Below, in pieces: positions 1-8,463 of a stretch of DNA of 64,000 bases. This stretch comes from JAJZVS01 sp963708095 (GTDB taxonomy: Bacteria; Pseudomonadota; Alphaproteobacteria; Acetobacterales; Acetobacteraceae). A program made the translations under genes and the position numbers. The notes beneath the pieces are model-generated. The model did not search any database. It was given only the letters and a program-made list of their open reading frames with translations, and had not been told where the DNA came from. The first letter of the stretch is position 1; each line of letters begins with the position of its first letter. The stretch is taken from positions 310,001 to 374,000 of the forward strand of contig OY970182.1 in the NCBI GenBank assembly GCA_963708095.1, read 5' to 3'.

Positions 1-268
1 CGTCGTCCTCCAGGCTACCCTCCAGTACATAGGTCAGCTCCACCCCGGTATGTTCGTGCAGCGGCACGACCGCGCCGGGCTCCAGGCGGAACAGCAGGGT
101 GGACATCCCGGTCGCCGGATCGCGATACAGGACCTTGTGGCGGATGCCGGGGAATTGCGACGTCTCCCACGCCATGCCTTCCACGTCCACATAGCAGGAC
201 GGCGGCGAGGGACCGGGGCCCAACAGGCGCGGGCGCGCCGGTGGGCTGGGGGCGAGGCCTTCGGGCAT
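1..268 (-). CDS. cupin-domain protein, 3' end outside window
   Basis: The minus strand opens with ATG at 268, preceded by a strong GGAGG ribosome site at 276-280, and stays open to the window edge (89 codons). Around residues 68-89 it carries PLHEHTGVELTYVLEGSLED, the first metal-binding motif of a small cupin barrel (H-x-H...E). The neighbourhood of the motif resembles ChrR-like cupins, which act as anti-sigma partners or as small stand-alone metal-binding proteins. No zinc-binding anti-sigma segment is visible in the part present, so a stand-alone cupin is more likely. The first 25 residues are proline-rich and probably disordered. It is divergent from the gene at 448. The true length is unknown. 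Confidence 0.7.
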   Translation of the reverse strand, partial: MPEGLAPSPPARPRLLGPGPSPPSCYVDVEGMAWETSQFPGIRHKVLYRDPATGMSTLLFRLEPGAVVPLHEHTGVELTYVLEGSLEDD

Positions 269-447
269 GGCGTTTCCTCCTCTGGCGGCAGCCGGGCGGT
301 ATCGCGCGCCGGGCTGCGCGGGCTGTCAAGCACCGCCGCGCGCGAGAGCCGAAGATCGGGATCATCCACAGGATTTTGTGGTCATCGGCCTCGCCGACCG
401 CAAAATACCCTTCACCACACCCGGCGGACGGTCCTAAGATCCGGAGT

Positions 448-1992
448 ATGAAAGCACATCCCACCTGGCACGGCGTCCGCCTGCGTCGGCTCGCGACCGG
501 CGCCGATCCCGATGCCACCCCCCGGCTCGTCAGCTTCCCCGCCGCCTGGGAAGACAGCGCCGCGGCGGCGCTGGCAGGGCTCGCGCCGGGGCAAGGGCCG
601 GTGGCGCTGCCGACAGCGGCGGCGGCCTGGATCGAGCCGCTCGCCGCCCGCGCCGCGCCGGCCGCGGCGGGGACGCAACCGCTGGCCGAGCGGCTGAACC
701 TGCTGCTGCTGCGCCGGCGCGCGGCGCCGGAGGCGGCGCTGTGGCAGGGCCGCGCCGACCTGCCGATCCGCTTCGTGCTCAACCTTCCGGGGTTCCTCGA
801 CCCGCTGGGCGGCTTCGATACAGCGGGCTTCGTCGAGGCGGTCGAAACAATCGCCGCGGCCCTCGCGCTCGCGGCCCCGACCGGCCAGGTGGCCCGGACG
901 CCGGGCGGGCTGTTTGAGCCCCAGCCGGCGGAAAAACCGGGGATCGGCTTTGCCGACCTGGCGGGGCTGCTCGCCGCGCTCGGCATCGATTACGCCTCCG
1001 CCGCGGCACGGGACGTGGCACGCGCGCTGGCCGCGATCCTGCGTGGCCACGCCGGCGCGCCGCTCCGCTCGGGACAGGTTGCGCCGCCGCCCGCAACCGT
1101 GGTGCCGGGCCTCGCCGAGGCAGCCGCCCGGGCCTCCGTGCAGGAGGCCACCCGGCGCGCCGGGGGCCAAGCCGCGCCACCGCTGCCACTCGCCATCGCC
1201 GTTACGGCCCCCGGTCCCGCCGAGGCACTGCTCGGCGCTGAAACCGGCGGCATCGCTCCGGCCTTCTCGCCGCTGTCCGCCGCCGGCGGCCTCACCCGTG
1301 CCGCTCGCGCCTGGCTCGGCGCCCAGGGCCTCGACGCCGAGGCAGCGCTTGCCGCGCTGCTTGCCGGTGCCACCCCGTTCCCGGCGGCCGGCGCCGCCGC
1401 CCACGCCGCCATGCACGACGCCGTGGCCCCGTTCCTCGATGCACTGCCCGTCCGCCCGGCCGTGCTCGCCGCGCGGCCCTTCCTCCCCGCTCCCGCCGTC
1501 CCCGCCGCCACCGGCGGGCGCCGCGACCTGCCGCCGCGTCGCGCCGGCTACACCCAGAAAGCCGCCATCGGCGGCCACCGCCTCTATCTCCGTACCGGCG
1601 AATACGCCGACGGAACCCTCGGCGAACTCTCGATCGCCCTGCACAAGGAAAGCCCCGCCTTCCGCGGCCTGATGGACAGTTTCGGCGCCGCCGTCAGCCT
1701 CGGCCTGCAACACGGCGTGCCGCTCGACGAGTTCGTCGATGCCTTCACCCTGACCCGCTTCGGCCCCTCCGGCGCGGTGGAAGGCGACCCCGCGGTCGCG
1801 CAGGCGTCTTCCCTGCTCGACTACGTGTTCCGCCACCTCGCCGCCAACTACCTGGGCCGGCACGACCTGCCGGCGCCGGAGCCCGAGGAAACCGAGCCCG
1901 CGGCCCCGGGCGCGCCGCTGCTGCCGCTTGAACTGCCCACCGAAACCAGTGTCCAGGCGCGCCGCCGCCGGTTCCGCGTCGTCGCGCGATAG
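448..1992 (+). CDS. TSCPD-domain protein, relative of B12-dependent ribonucleotide reductase C-terminus
   Basis: A 514-residue protein starting at ATG 448. Residues about 367-475 match the conserved C-terminal region of adenosylcobalamin-dependent ribonucleotide reductase (NrdJ): GGHRLYLRTGEYADGTLGE, then a DSFGAAVSLGLQHGVPLDEF-type segment, TRFGPSG, and a LLDYVFRHLAANYLGRHD block. The preceding 360 residues are Ala/Pro-rich with alternating hydrophobic stretches, and I do not recognise a domain there. The catalytic barrel of NrdJ is absent, so this is not a reductase itself. A role in assisting or regulating NrdJ, or a derived independent role, is inference. It ends convergently with the ABC permease across a hairpin at 2006-2040. 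Confidence 0.7.
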   Translation: MKAHPTWHGVRLRRLATGADPDATPRLVSFPAAWEDSAAAALAGLAPGQGPVALPTAAAAWIEPLAARAAPAAAGTQPLAERLNLLLLRRRAAPEAALWQGRADLPIRFVLNLPGFLDPLGGFDTAGFVEAVETIAAALALAAPTGQVARTPGGLFEPQPAEKPGIGFADLAGLLAALGIDYASAAARDVARALAAILRGHAGAPLRSGQVAPPPATVVPGLAEAAARASVQEATRRAGGQAAPPLPLAIAVTAPGPAEALLGAETGGIAPAFSPLSAAGGLTRAARAWLGAQGLDAEAALAALLAGATPFPAAGAAAHAAMHDAVAPFLDALPVRPAVLAARPFLPAPAVPAATGGRRDLPPRRAGYTQKAAIGGHRLYLRTGEYADGTLGELSIALHKESPAFRGLMDSFGAAVSLGLQHGVPLDEFVDAFTLTRFGPSGAVEGDPAVAQASSLLDYVFRHLAANYLGRHDLPAPEPEETEPAAPGAPLLPLELPTETSVQARRRRFRVVAR

Positions 1993-2005
1993 CCGGGAGC
2001 TCGAC

Positions 2006-2040
2006 AGCAAGGCCAGGGGAGCGCCCCCCCTGGCTTTGCT
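2006..2040. terminator. bidirectional hairpin of the CCAGGGG repeat family
   Basis: AGCAAGGCCAGGGG pairs with CCCCTGGCTTTGCT across a 7-nt loop between two convergent genes. There is no U-tract on either side. It belongs to the AAGGCCAGGGG hairpin family that also frames the giant palindromes at 9.8 and 19.9 kb. A termination or mRNA 3'-end role is inferred from position. Confidence 0.5.
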
Positions 2041-2050
2041 GCCCATCCCC

Positions 2051-2818
2051 TCAGCCGTCGCCGCGGCGGTGCAGGAGCAGAGTGGCGAGGGCGCCGAGGG
2101 CCGCGTTGATGCCGATGCCGGCGAATGCCAGCAGCACCAGCGCGGCGAACATGCGCGGGATTTCCAGCCGGTAGCCGGCTTCCAGGATGCGGTACGCCAG
2201 GCCCGAGGCGAAGCCGCCGGAGCCGGCGACGAACTCGGCCACCACGGCGCCGACCAGCGCGAGGCCGCCGGAGATCCGCAATCCGGCCAGGAAGTAGGGC
2301 AGAGCGGTCGGCAGGCGCAGCAACCACAGGGTCTGTCGCCGCCCGGCGCCGTAGAGGCGGAACAGATCGAGTAGGTCCGCCGGTACGGCGGCGAGGCCGG
2401 CGGCCGTATTGGCGAACACCGGGAAGAAGGCGACGATCGTTGCGCATACCACCAGTGCCGCGAACGGGTTGCCCACCAGCACGATGATCAGCGGCGCGAT
2501 CGCAACGATCGGCGTGACCTGCAGGATCACCGCCCAGGGCTGAATGGCCGCGCGCGCCAGGCGGCTGAGTTCCATCAGCAGCGCCATCGCCCCGCCCAGC
2601 ATCGCGGCGACCAGCAGCGCGACGACCGTGACCGCCAGGGTGGCGAGCAGCGAGCCCAGCAGCAGCCGCGGCGCGGCGAAGAATGCGGCGACGATCGCCG
2701 CCGGCCCGGGCAGCAGGTAGGCGGGCACCGCGAAGCCCCAGACCAGCCCCTGCCAGGCCACCAGCACGACCACGCCGAATGCCGCCGGTGCGAGGCGTTC
2801 GAAGCCGCGGGGCGTCAT
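2051..2818 (-). CDS. ABC transporter permease, NitT/TauT (SsuC/TauC) type
   Basis: A 255-residue inner-membrane protein with about six hydrophobic segments (first at residues 10-30). It carries the permease loop of the BPD_transp_1 family near residues 165-205, where R-L-Y-G-A-G-R-R-Q precedes a LRLPTALPYFLAGLRISGG stretch. The start at ATG 2818 overlaps the stop of the ATPase gene by four bases (ATGA), so the two are translationally coupled. This subfamily imports nitrate, aliphatic sulfonates, taurine or pyrimidine/thiamine precursors. No periplasmic binding protein is encoded next to it, so the substrate cannot be named. An apparent longer N-terminus would lie inside the ATPase gene and is not used. 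Confidence 0.85.
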   Translation of the reverse strand: MTPRGFERLAPAAFGVVVLVAWQGLVWGFAVPAYLLPGPAAIVAAFFAAPRLLLGSLLATLAVTVVALLVAAMLGGAMALLMELSRLARAAIQPWAVILQVTPIVAIAPLIIVLVGNPFAALVVCATIVAFFPVFANTAAGLAAVPADLLDLFRLYGAGRRQTLWLLRLPTALPYFLAGLRISGGLALVGAVVAEFVAGSGGFASGLAYRILEAGYRLEIPRMFAALVLLAFAGIGINAALGALATLLLHRRGDG

Positions 2819-3594
2819 GCCAGCACCGCCGTCATGGCCTGCGTGACATCCGCGACCAGCGCGGCGTAGGCCGGGTCGAGCCGTCGGCCGGCGCTTTCGG
2901 GCAGGGTTTGTGCAAGCTCGCGCGCGATGCGTCCGGGGCGCGGCGTCATCAGCACGATGCGGCGGGCGAGGAAGCAGGCTTCGTAGATGGAATGGGTGAC
3001 GAAGACGATCGTGCAGCGGTGCGTGCGCCACAGCGCCAGCAAGTCTTCCTGCAGCCGGTGGCGGGTGAATTCGTCGAGCGCGGCAAAGGGTTCGTCCAGC
3101 AGCAGCAGCCGCGGCCGCGTCACCAGCGCGCGGGCGATCGACACTCGCATGCGCATGCCGCCCGAAAGCTGGCGCGGGCGGGCATCTTCGAACCCGGCAA
3201 GGCCGACGTCGGCGAGGGCGGCGCGCACGCGCGCGGCGGCCCCGGCCGGGTCGGTGCGGCGCAGGCGGATCGGCAGCGCGACGTTGGCCGCCGCGGTGGC
3301 CCAGGGGAGCAGGGTGGGGTCCTGGAAAACGAATCCGATCTCCCCCGGTGCCGGCGGCTGGCCGGCGGCCCAGGCGATCCGCCCGCTATCGGGCTGGTCG
3401 AGGCCGGCGATGAGGCGCAGGAGGGTGGATTTGCCGCAGCCGGAGGGGCCGAGCAGGGCGACGAAATCGCCTTCCTCGACCGTGAGGGAAACATCGGCCA
3501 GCGCTTCCACCCCGCCGGCGAAGCGGCGGCCGATCCGGTCCAGTCGCAGCATCGCCAATGGCGGCATCGGCTGTGGCAGCATCGGCTGTGTCAC
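2815..3594 (-). CDS. ABC transporter ATP-binding protein, NitT/TauT type
   Basis: A 259-residue ATPase with Walker A GPSGCGKST (about residues 49-57), a Q-loop in GFVFQDP, the signature LSGGMRMR, Walker B LLLLDEPF and a switch histidine in FVTHS. This is the complete set for an active nucleotide-binding subunit of a NitT/TauT-family importer. Fourteen N-terminal residues precede the conserved LRLDRIGRRF start, so initiation could be at the internal ATG 14 codons in. It is followed with a 4-bp overlap by the permease. About 236 bp of apparently non-coding DNA separate it from the TetR gene. The missing binding protein suggests a dispersed or partly lost system. Confidence 0.88.
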   Translation of the reverse strand: MTQPMLPQPMPPLAMLRLDRIGRRFAGGVEALADVSLTVEEGDFVALLGPSGCGKSTLLRLIAGLDQPDSGRIAWAAGQPPAPGEIGFVFQDPTLLPWATAAANVALPIRLRRTDPAGAAARVRAALADVGLAGFEDARPRQLSGGMRMRVSIARALVTRPRLLLLDEPFAALDEFTRHRLQEDLLALWRTHRCTIVFVTHSIYEACFLARRIVLMTPRPGRIARELAQTLPESAGRRLDPAYAALVADVTQAMTAVLA

Positions 3595-3830
3595 CCGCGT
3601 GGCAGGCGGCCCGGGACGGCGAGCCTGCCACGGGCGGAGCGCGCGCAGATAGCGGGGACGCGGCGATCAGGCAACCGGCTGGGTCGTGTCTCGGTTTGAA
3701 TTTCGGGTTTCGACCCAACGCAGGCCCTCAGGGTGTTTCTGCCATCCCCGACGATGACTCTTCGGTTCGGAGGCCGCTTGTGCCCCGCTCCCTCAATGTG
3801 TGCCGCGTGCTGATCATCCGACGGAACAGA

Positions 3831-4409
3831 TCAGTGTTCACCTGATCGCGGACGGGAGGCCAGGGCACGTTCAATTGCTAAGATCTGAACAGCGATCAGG
3901 TGCCGCATCTCCTCACTGCTCTGGGCGGTCTGCTTGAGACCTTGCATGGCAGAGACGATCACGCGCGCCAGGTCACCTGCCGCGACGCGGAGGCCCGAAC
4001 GCTCGACCGCCTCTCGTAGGATGTCGGTCAGACACGCCTCGAACCGAGCGTAGCTTTTCCGAACGGCGGGTAGTCCGGACATATCGCGCACGTCCGGGTT
4101 GGCAAGGGCCCGTTCCAGCCCCTCCACGCACCAGATCTCGCAGGCGAAGCGGAGTTTCTCCCCAAGCGTGGAGCGGGTGGCGAGGCCGGCGGCGATCCGC
4201 GCCAAACTTTCCTCGATCCAGTGGGCGACAACGGCCTCGAACACCTCCTCCTTGCTGCAGAAGATCAGGTAGAGCGCCGGGCGCGACATGCCGGCCGCCT
4301 GCGCGATGTCACCCATGGTCGCCCGCGCGAAGCCGAAGCGCAGGAAGACGCGCGTGCCCGCCTCGATGGCGCGCTGTCGCTTTGAGGGGGGTGTCGCCGA
4401 TTCGTTCAT
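3831..4409 (-). CDS. TetR/AcrR-family transcriptional regulator
   Basis: A 192-residue regulator. Residues 10-57 form the TetR helix-turn-helix, with FLRFGFARATMGDIAQAAGM followed by SRPALYLIF. The remaining helices form the ligand/dimer domain, which lacks a recognisable ligand signature. The start at 4409 has an AGGAGG ribosome site at 4411-4416. It is divergent from the SDR gene at 4513, and the 103-bp gap contains a perfect 9-bp inverted repeat (4421-4443) plus extra half-sites. This is the classic arrangement of an autoregulated repressor controlling a divergent oxidoreductase. The inducer is unknown. Confidence 0.88.
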   Translation of the reverse strand: MNESATPPSKRQRAIEAGTRVFLRFGFARATMGDIAQAAGMSRPALYLIFCSKEEVFEAVVAHWIEESLARIAAGLATRSTLGEKLRFACEIWCVEGLERALANPDVRDMSGLPAVRKSYARFEACLTDILREAVERSGLRVAAGDLARVIVSAMQGLKQTAQSSEEMRHLIAVQILAIERALASRPRSGEH

Positions 4410-4420
4410 ACCTCCTATCT

Positions 4421-4443
4421 TGACATTCGCACGCCGAATGTCA
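4421..4443. promoter_or_regulatory. probable TetR operator
   Basis: TGACATTCG and CGAATGTCA form a perfect 9-bp inverted repeat with a 5-bp spacer, lying directly between the two divergent start codons and just upstream of the TetR ribosome site. Spacing and symmetry suit a TetR dimer. Control of both genes is inferred. Confidence 0.75.
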
Positions 4444-4473
4444 TCTCGTCAGGGTCATGACGTAATGCCGAAA

Positions 4474-4488
4474 AATGTCAGAATGTCA
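4474..4488 (+). promoter_or_regulatory. tandem half-sites of the TetR operator
   Basis: AATGTCA is followed immediately by GAATGTCA, repeating the right half of the operator at 4435-4443. The pair sits 25 bp upstream of the SDR start, near where its promoter should lie. A second, weaker binding site that would strengthen repression of the SDR gene is a reasonable inference. Confidence 0.45.
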
Positions 4489-4512
4489 GATTCCCTGAGA
4501 AGGAGAGTGATC

Positions 4513-5382
4513 ATGTCCGACGGAAAAGTGTGGTTCATCACAGGCTCGTCCCGCGGTTTTGGCCGGGTCTGGACGGAGGCGGCGCTGAAGCGGGGGGACA
4601 AGGTGGTCGCGACAGCACGCAATCCAGCCGTACTGCAACCGCTTGTGGCATTGTATGGGGAGTCGATCCTGCCGCTGGCGCTGGATGTCACCGACCGGGC
4701 CGCAGCCTTCGAGGCCGTGGCGAAAGGAAACGACGCATTCGGGCGGCTCGATATCGTCCTCAACAATGCCGGCTACGGCCAGCTCGGAGCCGTCGAAGAA
4801 CTCAGCGAGGCCGAGGCGCGTGCTCAGATCGAGACCAACCTGTTTGGTGCGCTGTGGGTGACACAGGCGGCGCTGCCGTTCCTGCGTGCGCAGAAATCCG
4901 GCCATATCCTGGCCGTCTCCAGCATCGGCGGCGTGGGCGCATTCCCCATCGTGGCCATGTATCACGCGTCCAAATGGGGGCTGGAAGGGTTGATGGACGC
5001 GCTGTCGCAGGAGGTGGCGGCCTTCGGCATCAAGGTCACGCTGATCGAGCCAGGCGGCTATGCCACGGATTTTGCCGACCCGAGCTCCATCCGGGCTTCC
5101 TCGCCCATGCCAGCCTACAACCCGGTCAGGGAACAGCTTTTCGCGGCGTTCGCCTCGGAGAGCATGGGTGATCCTCAGGCGACATCCGAGGCGATCCTGA
5201 AAGTGGTGGATGCTGCGGAGCCGCCGCTGCGTATCTTGCTGGGCGCGTCCATCATTCCGATGGTGCGCAAGTTCTATGAGGACCGACTGGCAACCTGGGA
5301 CCGATGGGCATCCGTATCGGCCGCGGCCCAAGGAACGCGGACGGATCTGCGGTTGCCGGAGAGCTTCCTGTCCGGTTCCTGA
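4513..5382 (+). CDS. short-chain dehydrogenase/reductase (classical SDR)
   Basis: A 289-residue NAD(P)-dependent oxidoreductase. It has the cofactor motif TGSSRGFG (residues 10-17), DVTD near 61, NNAG at about 86-89, a catalytic Ser in VSSIGG and a YHASK active-site motif (Tyr/Lys). The length and the PGGYATDF segment fit SDRs that act on aldehydes, ketones or xenobiotics. Start ATG 4513 follows AGGAGAG; an earlier in-frame start would run through the operator. It is divergent from the TetR gene that probably represses it. The substrate is unknown. Repeat element copy 1 begins 46 bp after the stop. Confidence 0.88.
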   Translation: MSDGKVWFITGSSRGFGRVWTEAALKRGDKVVATARNPAVLQPLVALYGESILPLALDVTDRAAAFEAVAKGNDAFGRLDIVLNNAGYGQLGAVEELSEAEARAQIETNLFGALWVTQAALPFLRAQKSGHILAVSSIGGVGAFPIVAMYHASKWGLEGLMDALSQEVAAFGIKVTLIEPGGYATDFADPSSIRASSPMPAYNPVREQLFAAFASESMGDPQATSEAILKVVDAAEPPLRILLGASIIPMVRKFYEDRLATWDRWASVSAAAQGTRTDLRLPESFLSGS

Positions 5383-5428
5383 GCATGCCCACGGTGCGGC
5401 GGCAATTCCGCCGCCGCATCGTGAGGTC

Positions 5429-5555
5429 ATACCAGCGGCCCCGGCCGATGACTCGTCCGGCGTCCACCTGGCCGCTGGTATGTCCTTGATTTTGCGCATG
5501 GCCGCCCCGCCAACCCCATGCGCGATACCGGCCGGCCGAAGAGGCCGCCGGTATC
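5429..5555 (+). repeat. three-hairpin dispersed element, copy 1
   Basis: A 127-bp copy of a family present five times in this window. It consists of three successive inverted repeats: ATACCAGCGGCC (5429-5440) with GGCCGCTGGTAT (5470-5481); GCGCATGG (5494-5501) with CCATGCGC (5516-5523); and GATACCGGC (5524-5532) with GCCGGTATC (5547-5555). It lies 46 bp downstream of the SDR stop. It has no coding sequence of its own and may be a non-autonomous mobile element or a mRNA 3'-end structure. Confidence 0.85.
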
Positions 5556-5773
5556 ACAGTAGATTTCGGGACTGCCCGCCAGCCACCATTTGCGGAAATT
5601 CAGACCGGGGCACCACCACCTGCCGCGCTGCGGCCGGCGGGACCGCGCCTCGATTGACCCGCCCCCGCGTGCGGACTACGGCGGGAGCGTCTTCGAAGGG
5701 TCGCGATGCTGGCGCGCGGGGCCCCGCCGGCGCGGTTCGGCGACAGGCGGCCAAGCGGAAAGGCGTGCAGGCC

Positions 5774-6565
5774 ATGAGCGAGCGGGCGCTGCCCTGGACC
5801 GATCCGGCCGGCTCGGACAAGCACTACTGGCATCGTTTCAGCCCGTTCTACCGGCGGCATTTCGCGACCCTCGGCCCGGTCGCGAAGGTGCTGGAGTTCG
5901 GGGTCCTGAACGGTGCTTCGATCCGCTGGCTGCGCGGCCTGTTTCCGGACGCGGAGATCGTCGGCGTGGATATCCTTCCCGTGCAACCGGAGTGGCCGGC
6001 GGGGCCTGCCATCCGCTACGTGCAGGCTGACCAGGGCGATCGGCCGGCCCTCGAAGCCGCGCTGCGCGGCGTGGGCGGCGGCTTCGACCTCGTGATCGAG
6101 GACGGCAGCCACATTCCGCAGCACCAGGCGGCATGTCTCGCGATGGCGTTCCCTCTGCTGCGGCCGGGCGGGCTCTATGTGCTCGAGGACCTGCATACCT
6201 CCCTGCCGTGGCACCCGCTCTATCTGCGTCACTGCGCGCCGGGGACGCCGACCAGCCTGCATCTGCTGCTGGCGATCGAACATGGGCTTGCCACCGGTCA
6301 AGCAATCCCGCCGGCCGAGGCGGAACGCCTGGCTGCGCCGGGCCTGTTCGAGGCCGGGGAAGTCGCCCTGCTGGCCGCCCGGACTGCCACGGTCGACATC
6401 TTCCGCCGCGCGACGTTGCCGTTGCGCTGCTGGTCCTGCGGGTCGGACCGGTTCGACCACGTCGCTCTGCGCTGCGCATGTGGCGTGAGCCTGTCGCTGG
6501 CCGAGCCGGACTCGATGACGGCGGTGCTGCGCGCGGCGCCCCCCGCCCAGGACGACCCACGCTGA
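5774..6565 (+). CDS. class I SAM-dependent methyltransferase with C-terminal Cys cluster
   Basis: A 263-residue protein with a Rossmann methyltransferase core. VLEFGVLNGASIRWL (about residues 36-50) is the SAM-binding motif I, VGVDI follows, and DLVIEDGSH and RPGGLYVLEDLH are the later strands. This arrangement is typical of sugar O-methyltransferases of the MycE/TylF-like type and of cell-surface polysaccharide enzymes. Residues about 219-236 contain CWSCGS...CACG, a possible zinc ribbon that is unusual for the family. The convergent neighbour at 6744 is a glycosyltransferase, which supports a glycan-related role. Start ATG 5774 lies in 218 bp of otherwise empty upstream DNA after repeat copy 1. 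Confidence 0.78.
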   Translation: MSERALPWTDPAGSDKHYWHRFSPFYRRHFATLGPVAKVLEFGVLNGASIRWLRGLFPDAEIVGVDILPVQPEWPAGPAIRYVQADQGDRPALEAALRGVGGGFDLVIEDGSHIPQHQAACLAMAFPLLRPGGLYVLEDLHTSLPWHPLYLRHCAPGTPTSLHLLLAIEHGLATGQAIPPAEAERLAAPGLFEAGEVALLAARTATVDIFRRATLPLRCWSCGSDRFDHVALRCACGVSLSLAEPDSMTAVLRAAPPAQDDPR

Positions 6566-6643
6566 AGGGAGGGGTTCGGTCGCGGGTAGGGCCGGGTCGG
6601 GCGTCGGGGCAGCTGATGCCGCGGCGCCAGGCGGGGCGCTGGC

Positions 6644-6697
6644 GGCCAGGGGAGCGGCCAGGGGAGCGGCCAGGGGAGCGGCCAGGGGAGCGGCCAG
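6644..6697. repeat. 12-bp tandem repeat GGCCAGGGGAGC, 4.5 units
   Basis: Four perfect units at 6644-6655, 6656-6667, 6668-6679 and 6680-6691, then a partial unit, in the 178-bp gap between convergent genes. The unit shares the CCAGGGG core of the hairpin families elsewhere in the window. It is likely to vary in copy number. Confidence 0.85.
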
Positions 6698-6743
6698 AGC
6701 ATCGCGCAAGGCGGCGACCCGGGCAGCGGCACGGATGGCGATT

Positions 6744-8090
6744 TTATCCGCCGGGCGCTTCCAGGCCCGGCTGACGCTCGGCCCCACGCGCCAAGAGCCG
6801 GGCGGCCAGCCGCGCGCCGCGCCGGAACTGGTGCGCGAGCCAGCCGTGCCGGGCGGCGAAGCGGCGCAGGGGGGCGGTCGCGCGCCAACTCGTGCTGCGT
6901 TGCAGGTCGAGCAAGGTGGCTTCGAGCGTGCCGGCGCGCTCCTGAACGGTGCGCAGGGTTGCCGCCGCCAGGTCCTGCTCGGCGAGGGTACGGTCGCGCT
7001 CGGCCGCCAGTCGGTCCAACTCCCGGATGGCGCGTCCGCGTTCGGCTTCGTTAAGCGCCCGGTCCGCGGCCCCCCGCGCCTGTTCGGCGCCGAGCTGCGC
7101 CTGGAGGCCCGCCGCCTCGGCGCGGAGGCCGGCGAGCATCGACTGCAGGGCGGCCGTGCGCACTGGTGCCGCGGCATTGGCCTCGGCGGTGCCGTGCGGG
7201 GCCGGGGTGGGCAGGCACGCGATCCCCGGCGCACGATGCGGACGGTGCAGATGCACGAGCCGCTCGGTGTAGGCCGCCTGCAACGCCGCGCAGACGTCGC
7301 GGAATGCCGCCGCTCCGTCCAGCCCGCGCTCCTCCTCCCACGTCTTCAGCCGGTCGACGATGTCGTAGGTGGCGCGCAGCAGGGCCACCGCACTCGGCGC
7401 GTCGTCAGCGGCGTCGGGACGGCTGGCCGCGTGCCAGCGGTCGATCGCCTGGTGGGCGAAGGCGGCGAGGTCGGTCTCGACGACGCCGGCCCGCACCCGG
7501 TCGGGCGCCGAGGTGTAGCGGTTGGTCTTCTCGATCCATTCGAAAACGGAACAGTGTGACAGATGGTGGATGCAGGCGCCGGTTTCGGTCGGGATGCGGT
7601 GGATGCGCTCCGACCGCAGGGCCATGCCGCCGTGTACCGTGTCGGCGAACGAGACGGCATCGCGGCGGAACAGGCGCGGATGCCACTCCGGCCAGTAGTA
7701 GCAGCGCTCGTCGTGGCAGCCGAGGATGTAATGGCGCAGCGGCAGGCAGTAGATATCGGCCCGCGGCGCCGCGAGTTCCGCCGCGATCAGCAGCACGGCC
7801 TCCGGATTCAGGCATTCGTCGTCGTCGAGCAGCAGCACCCACTCGTGCGCGCATTGGGCGACGGCGAAGGCGCGGGTTGCCTCCACGGTCGGCGACCAGG
7901 GCACGCGGATGACGCGGTCGGCGTGCTGCGCGCCGCGTTCCGCGGTGCCGTCGGTCGAGGATTTGTCGACCAGGATGACCTCGTCGGCGAACGCGAGGGC
8001 GGCAAGGCAGGTCTCGATCGACCAGGCCCGATTGCAGGAGACCACGACGGCGCTGAGCCGCGCGCGGGGGATCGGGTCGGGGGAGGGCAT
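6744..8090 (-). CDS. family 2 glycosyltransferase with C-terminal coiled coil
   Basis: A 448-residue protein. Residues 10-100 hold the GT-A nucleotide-sugar fold: AVVVSCNRAWSIETCLAAL, VDKSSTDGTAE, and a metal-binding LLLDDDECLNPE. The W-HPRLFRRDAV segment that follows is usual for the LgtF/WaaE-like branch. Residues about 300-400 are rich in Ala, Glu, Arg and Leu heptads (coiled coil), ending with STSWRATAPLRR, a motif common at the tail of surface-glycan transferases. The start at 8090 is chosen because homology begins there; the frame continues upstream without family resemblance. It probably acts on lipopolysaccharide or exopolysaccharide at the inner membrane. The acceptor is unknown. Confidence 0.82.
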   Translation of the reverse strand: MPSPDPIPRARLSAVVVSCNRAWSIETCLAALAFADEVILVDKSSTDGTAERGAQHADRVIRVPWSPTVEATRAFAVAQCAHEWVLLLDDDECLNPEAVLLIAAELAAPRADIYCLPLRHYILGCHDERCYYWPEWHPRLFRRDAVSFADTVHGGMALRSERIHRIPTETGACIHHLSHCSVFEWIEKTNRYTSAPDRVRAGVVETDLAAFAHQAIDRWHAASRPDAADDAPSAVALLRATYDIVDRLKTWEEERGLDGAAAFRDVCAALQAAYTERLVHLHRPHRAPGIACLPTPAPHGTAEANAAAPVRTAALQSMLAGLRAEAAGLQAQLGAEQARGAADRALNEAERGRAIRELDRLAAERDRTLAEQDLAAATLRTVQERAGTLEATLLDLQRSTSWRATAPLRRFAARHGWLAHQFRRGARLAARLLARGAERQPGLEAPGG

Positions 8091-8463
8091 ATCCGGGTGG
8101 GCCGGGGCGCTCGTGGGGTTGCAGGGGAGCGGTGCGAACGACGTCGGGCACGCTGATCGGATCGGCGCCGGGCCGCCCGGGCGGAGCGATCCGCTTAGGC
8201 GCGAAAGATGAAGAATGGGTTGAGAGAAACGGCGCGGCATGGCCGCACGTCCCGTCGTGGCCCCGACCCGGCGTGACAGGACGCGGAGAGTTTGCAAAAG
8301 AAGGCATGAGCACACCCGGGCCGCGGAGGACAAACCCCATGGGGCCAGCCGGAATTCCTCGCTGCGATCGGGCGCAACCTCGCCGTCGCAGCTTCGTGCG
8401 GCCCGTTCCCCGTCGGCCGGCAATCAGGCGCACGGGGAGCGCTGCACGCCGGCAGGACAGCCC
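8091..8463. other. intergenic region between divergent genes
   Basis: 373 bp between the glycosyltransferase and histidine-kinase starts. I see no convincing gene. In particular there is no response regulator, which would normally sit beside the kinase. No clear promoter hexamers or inverted repeats stand out. Confidence 0.5.

Noticed and set aside
5429..5555. Short frame MRKIKDIPAARW on the minus strand of the dispersed repeat as a real gene
   Set aside because: It is a by-product of repeat conservation, has no ribosome site, runs into unrelated sequence at each locus and is stopped early in copy 5.
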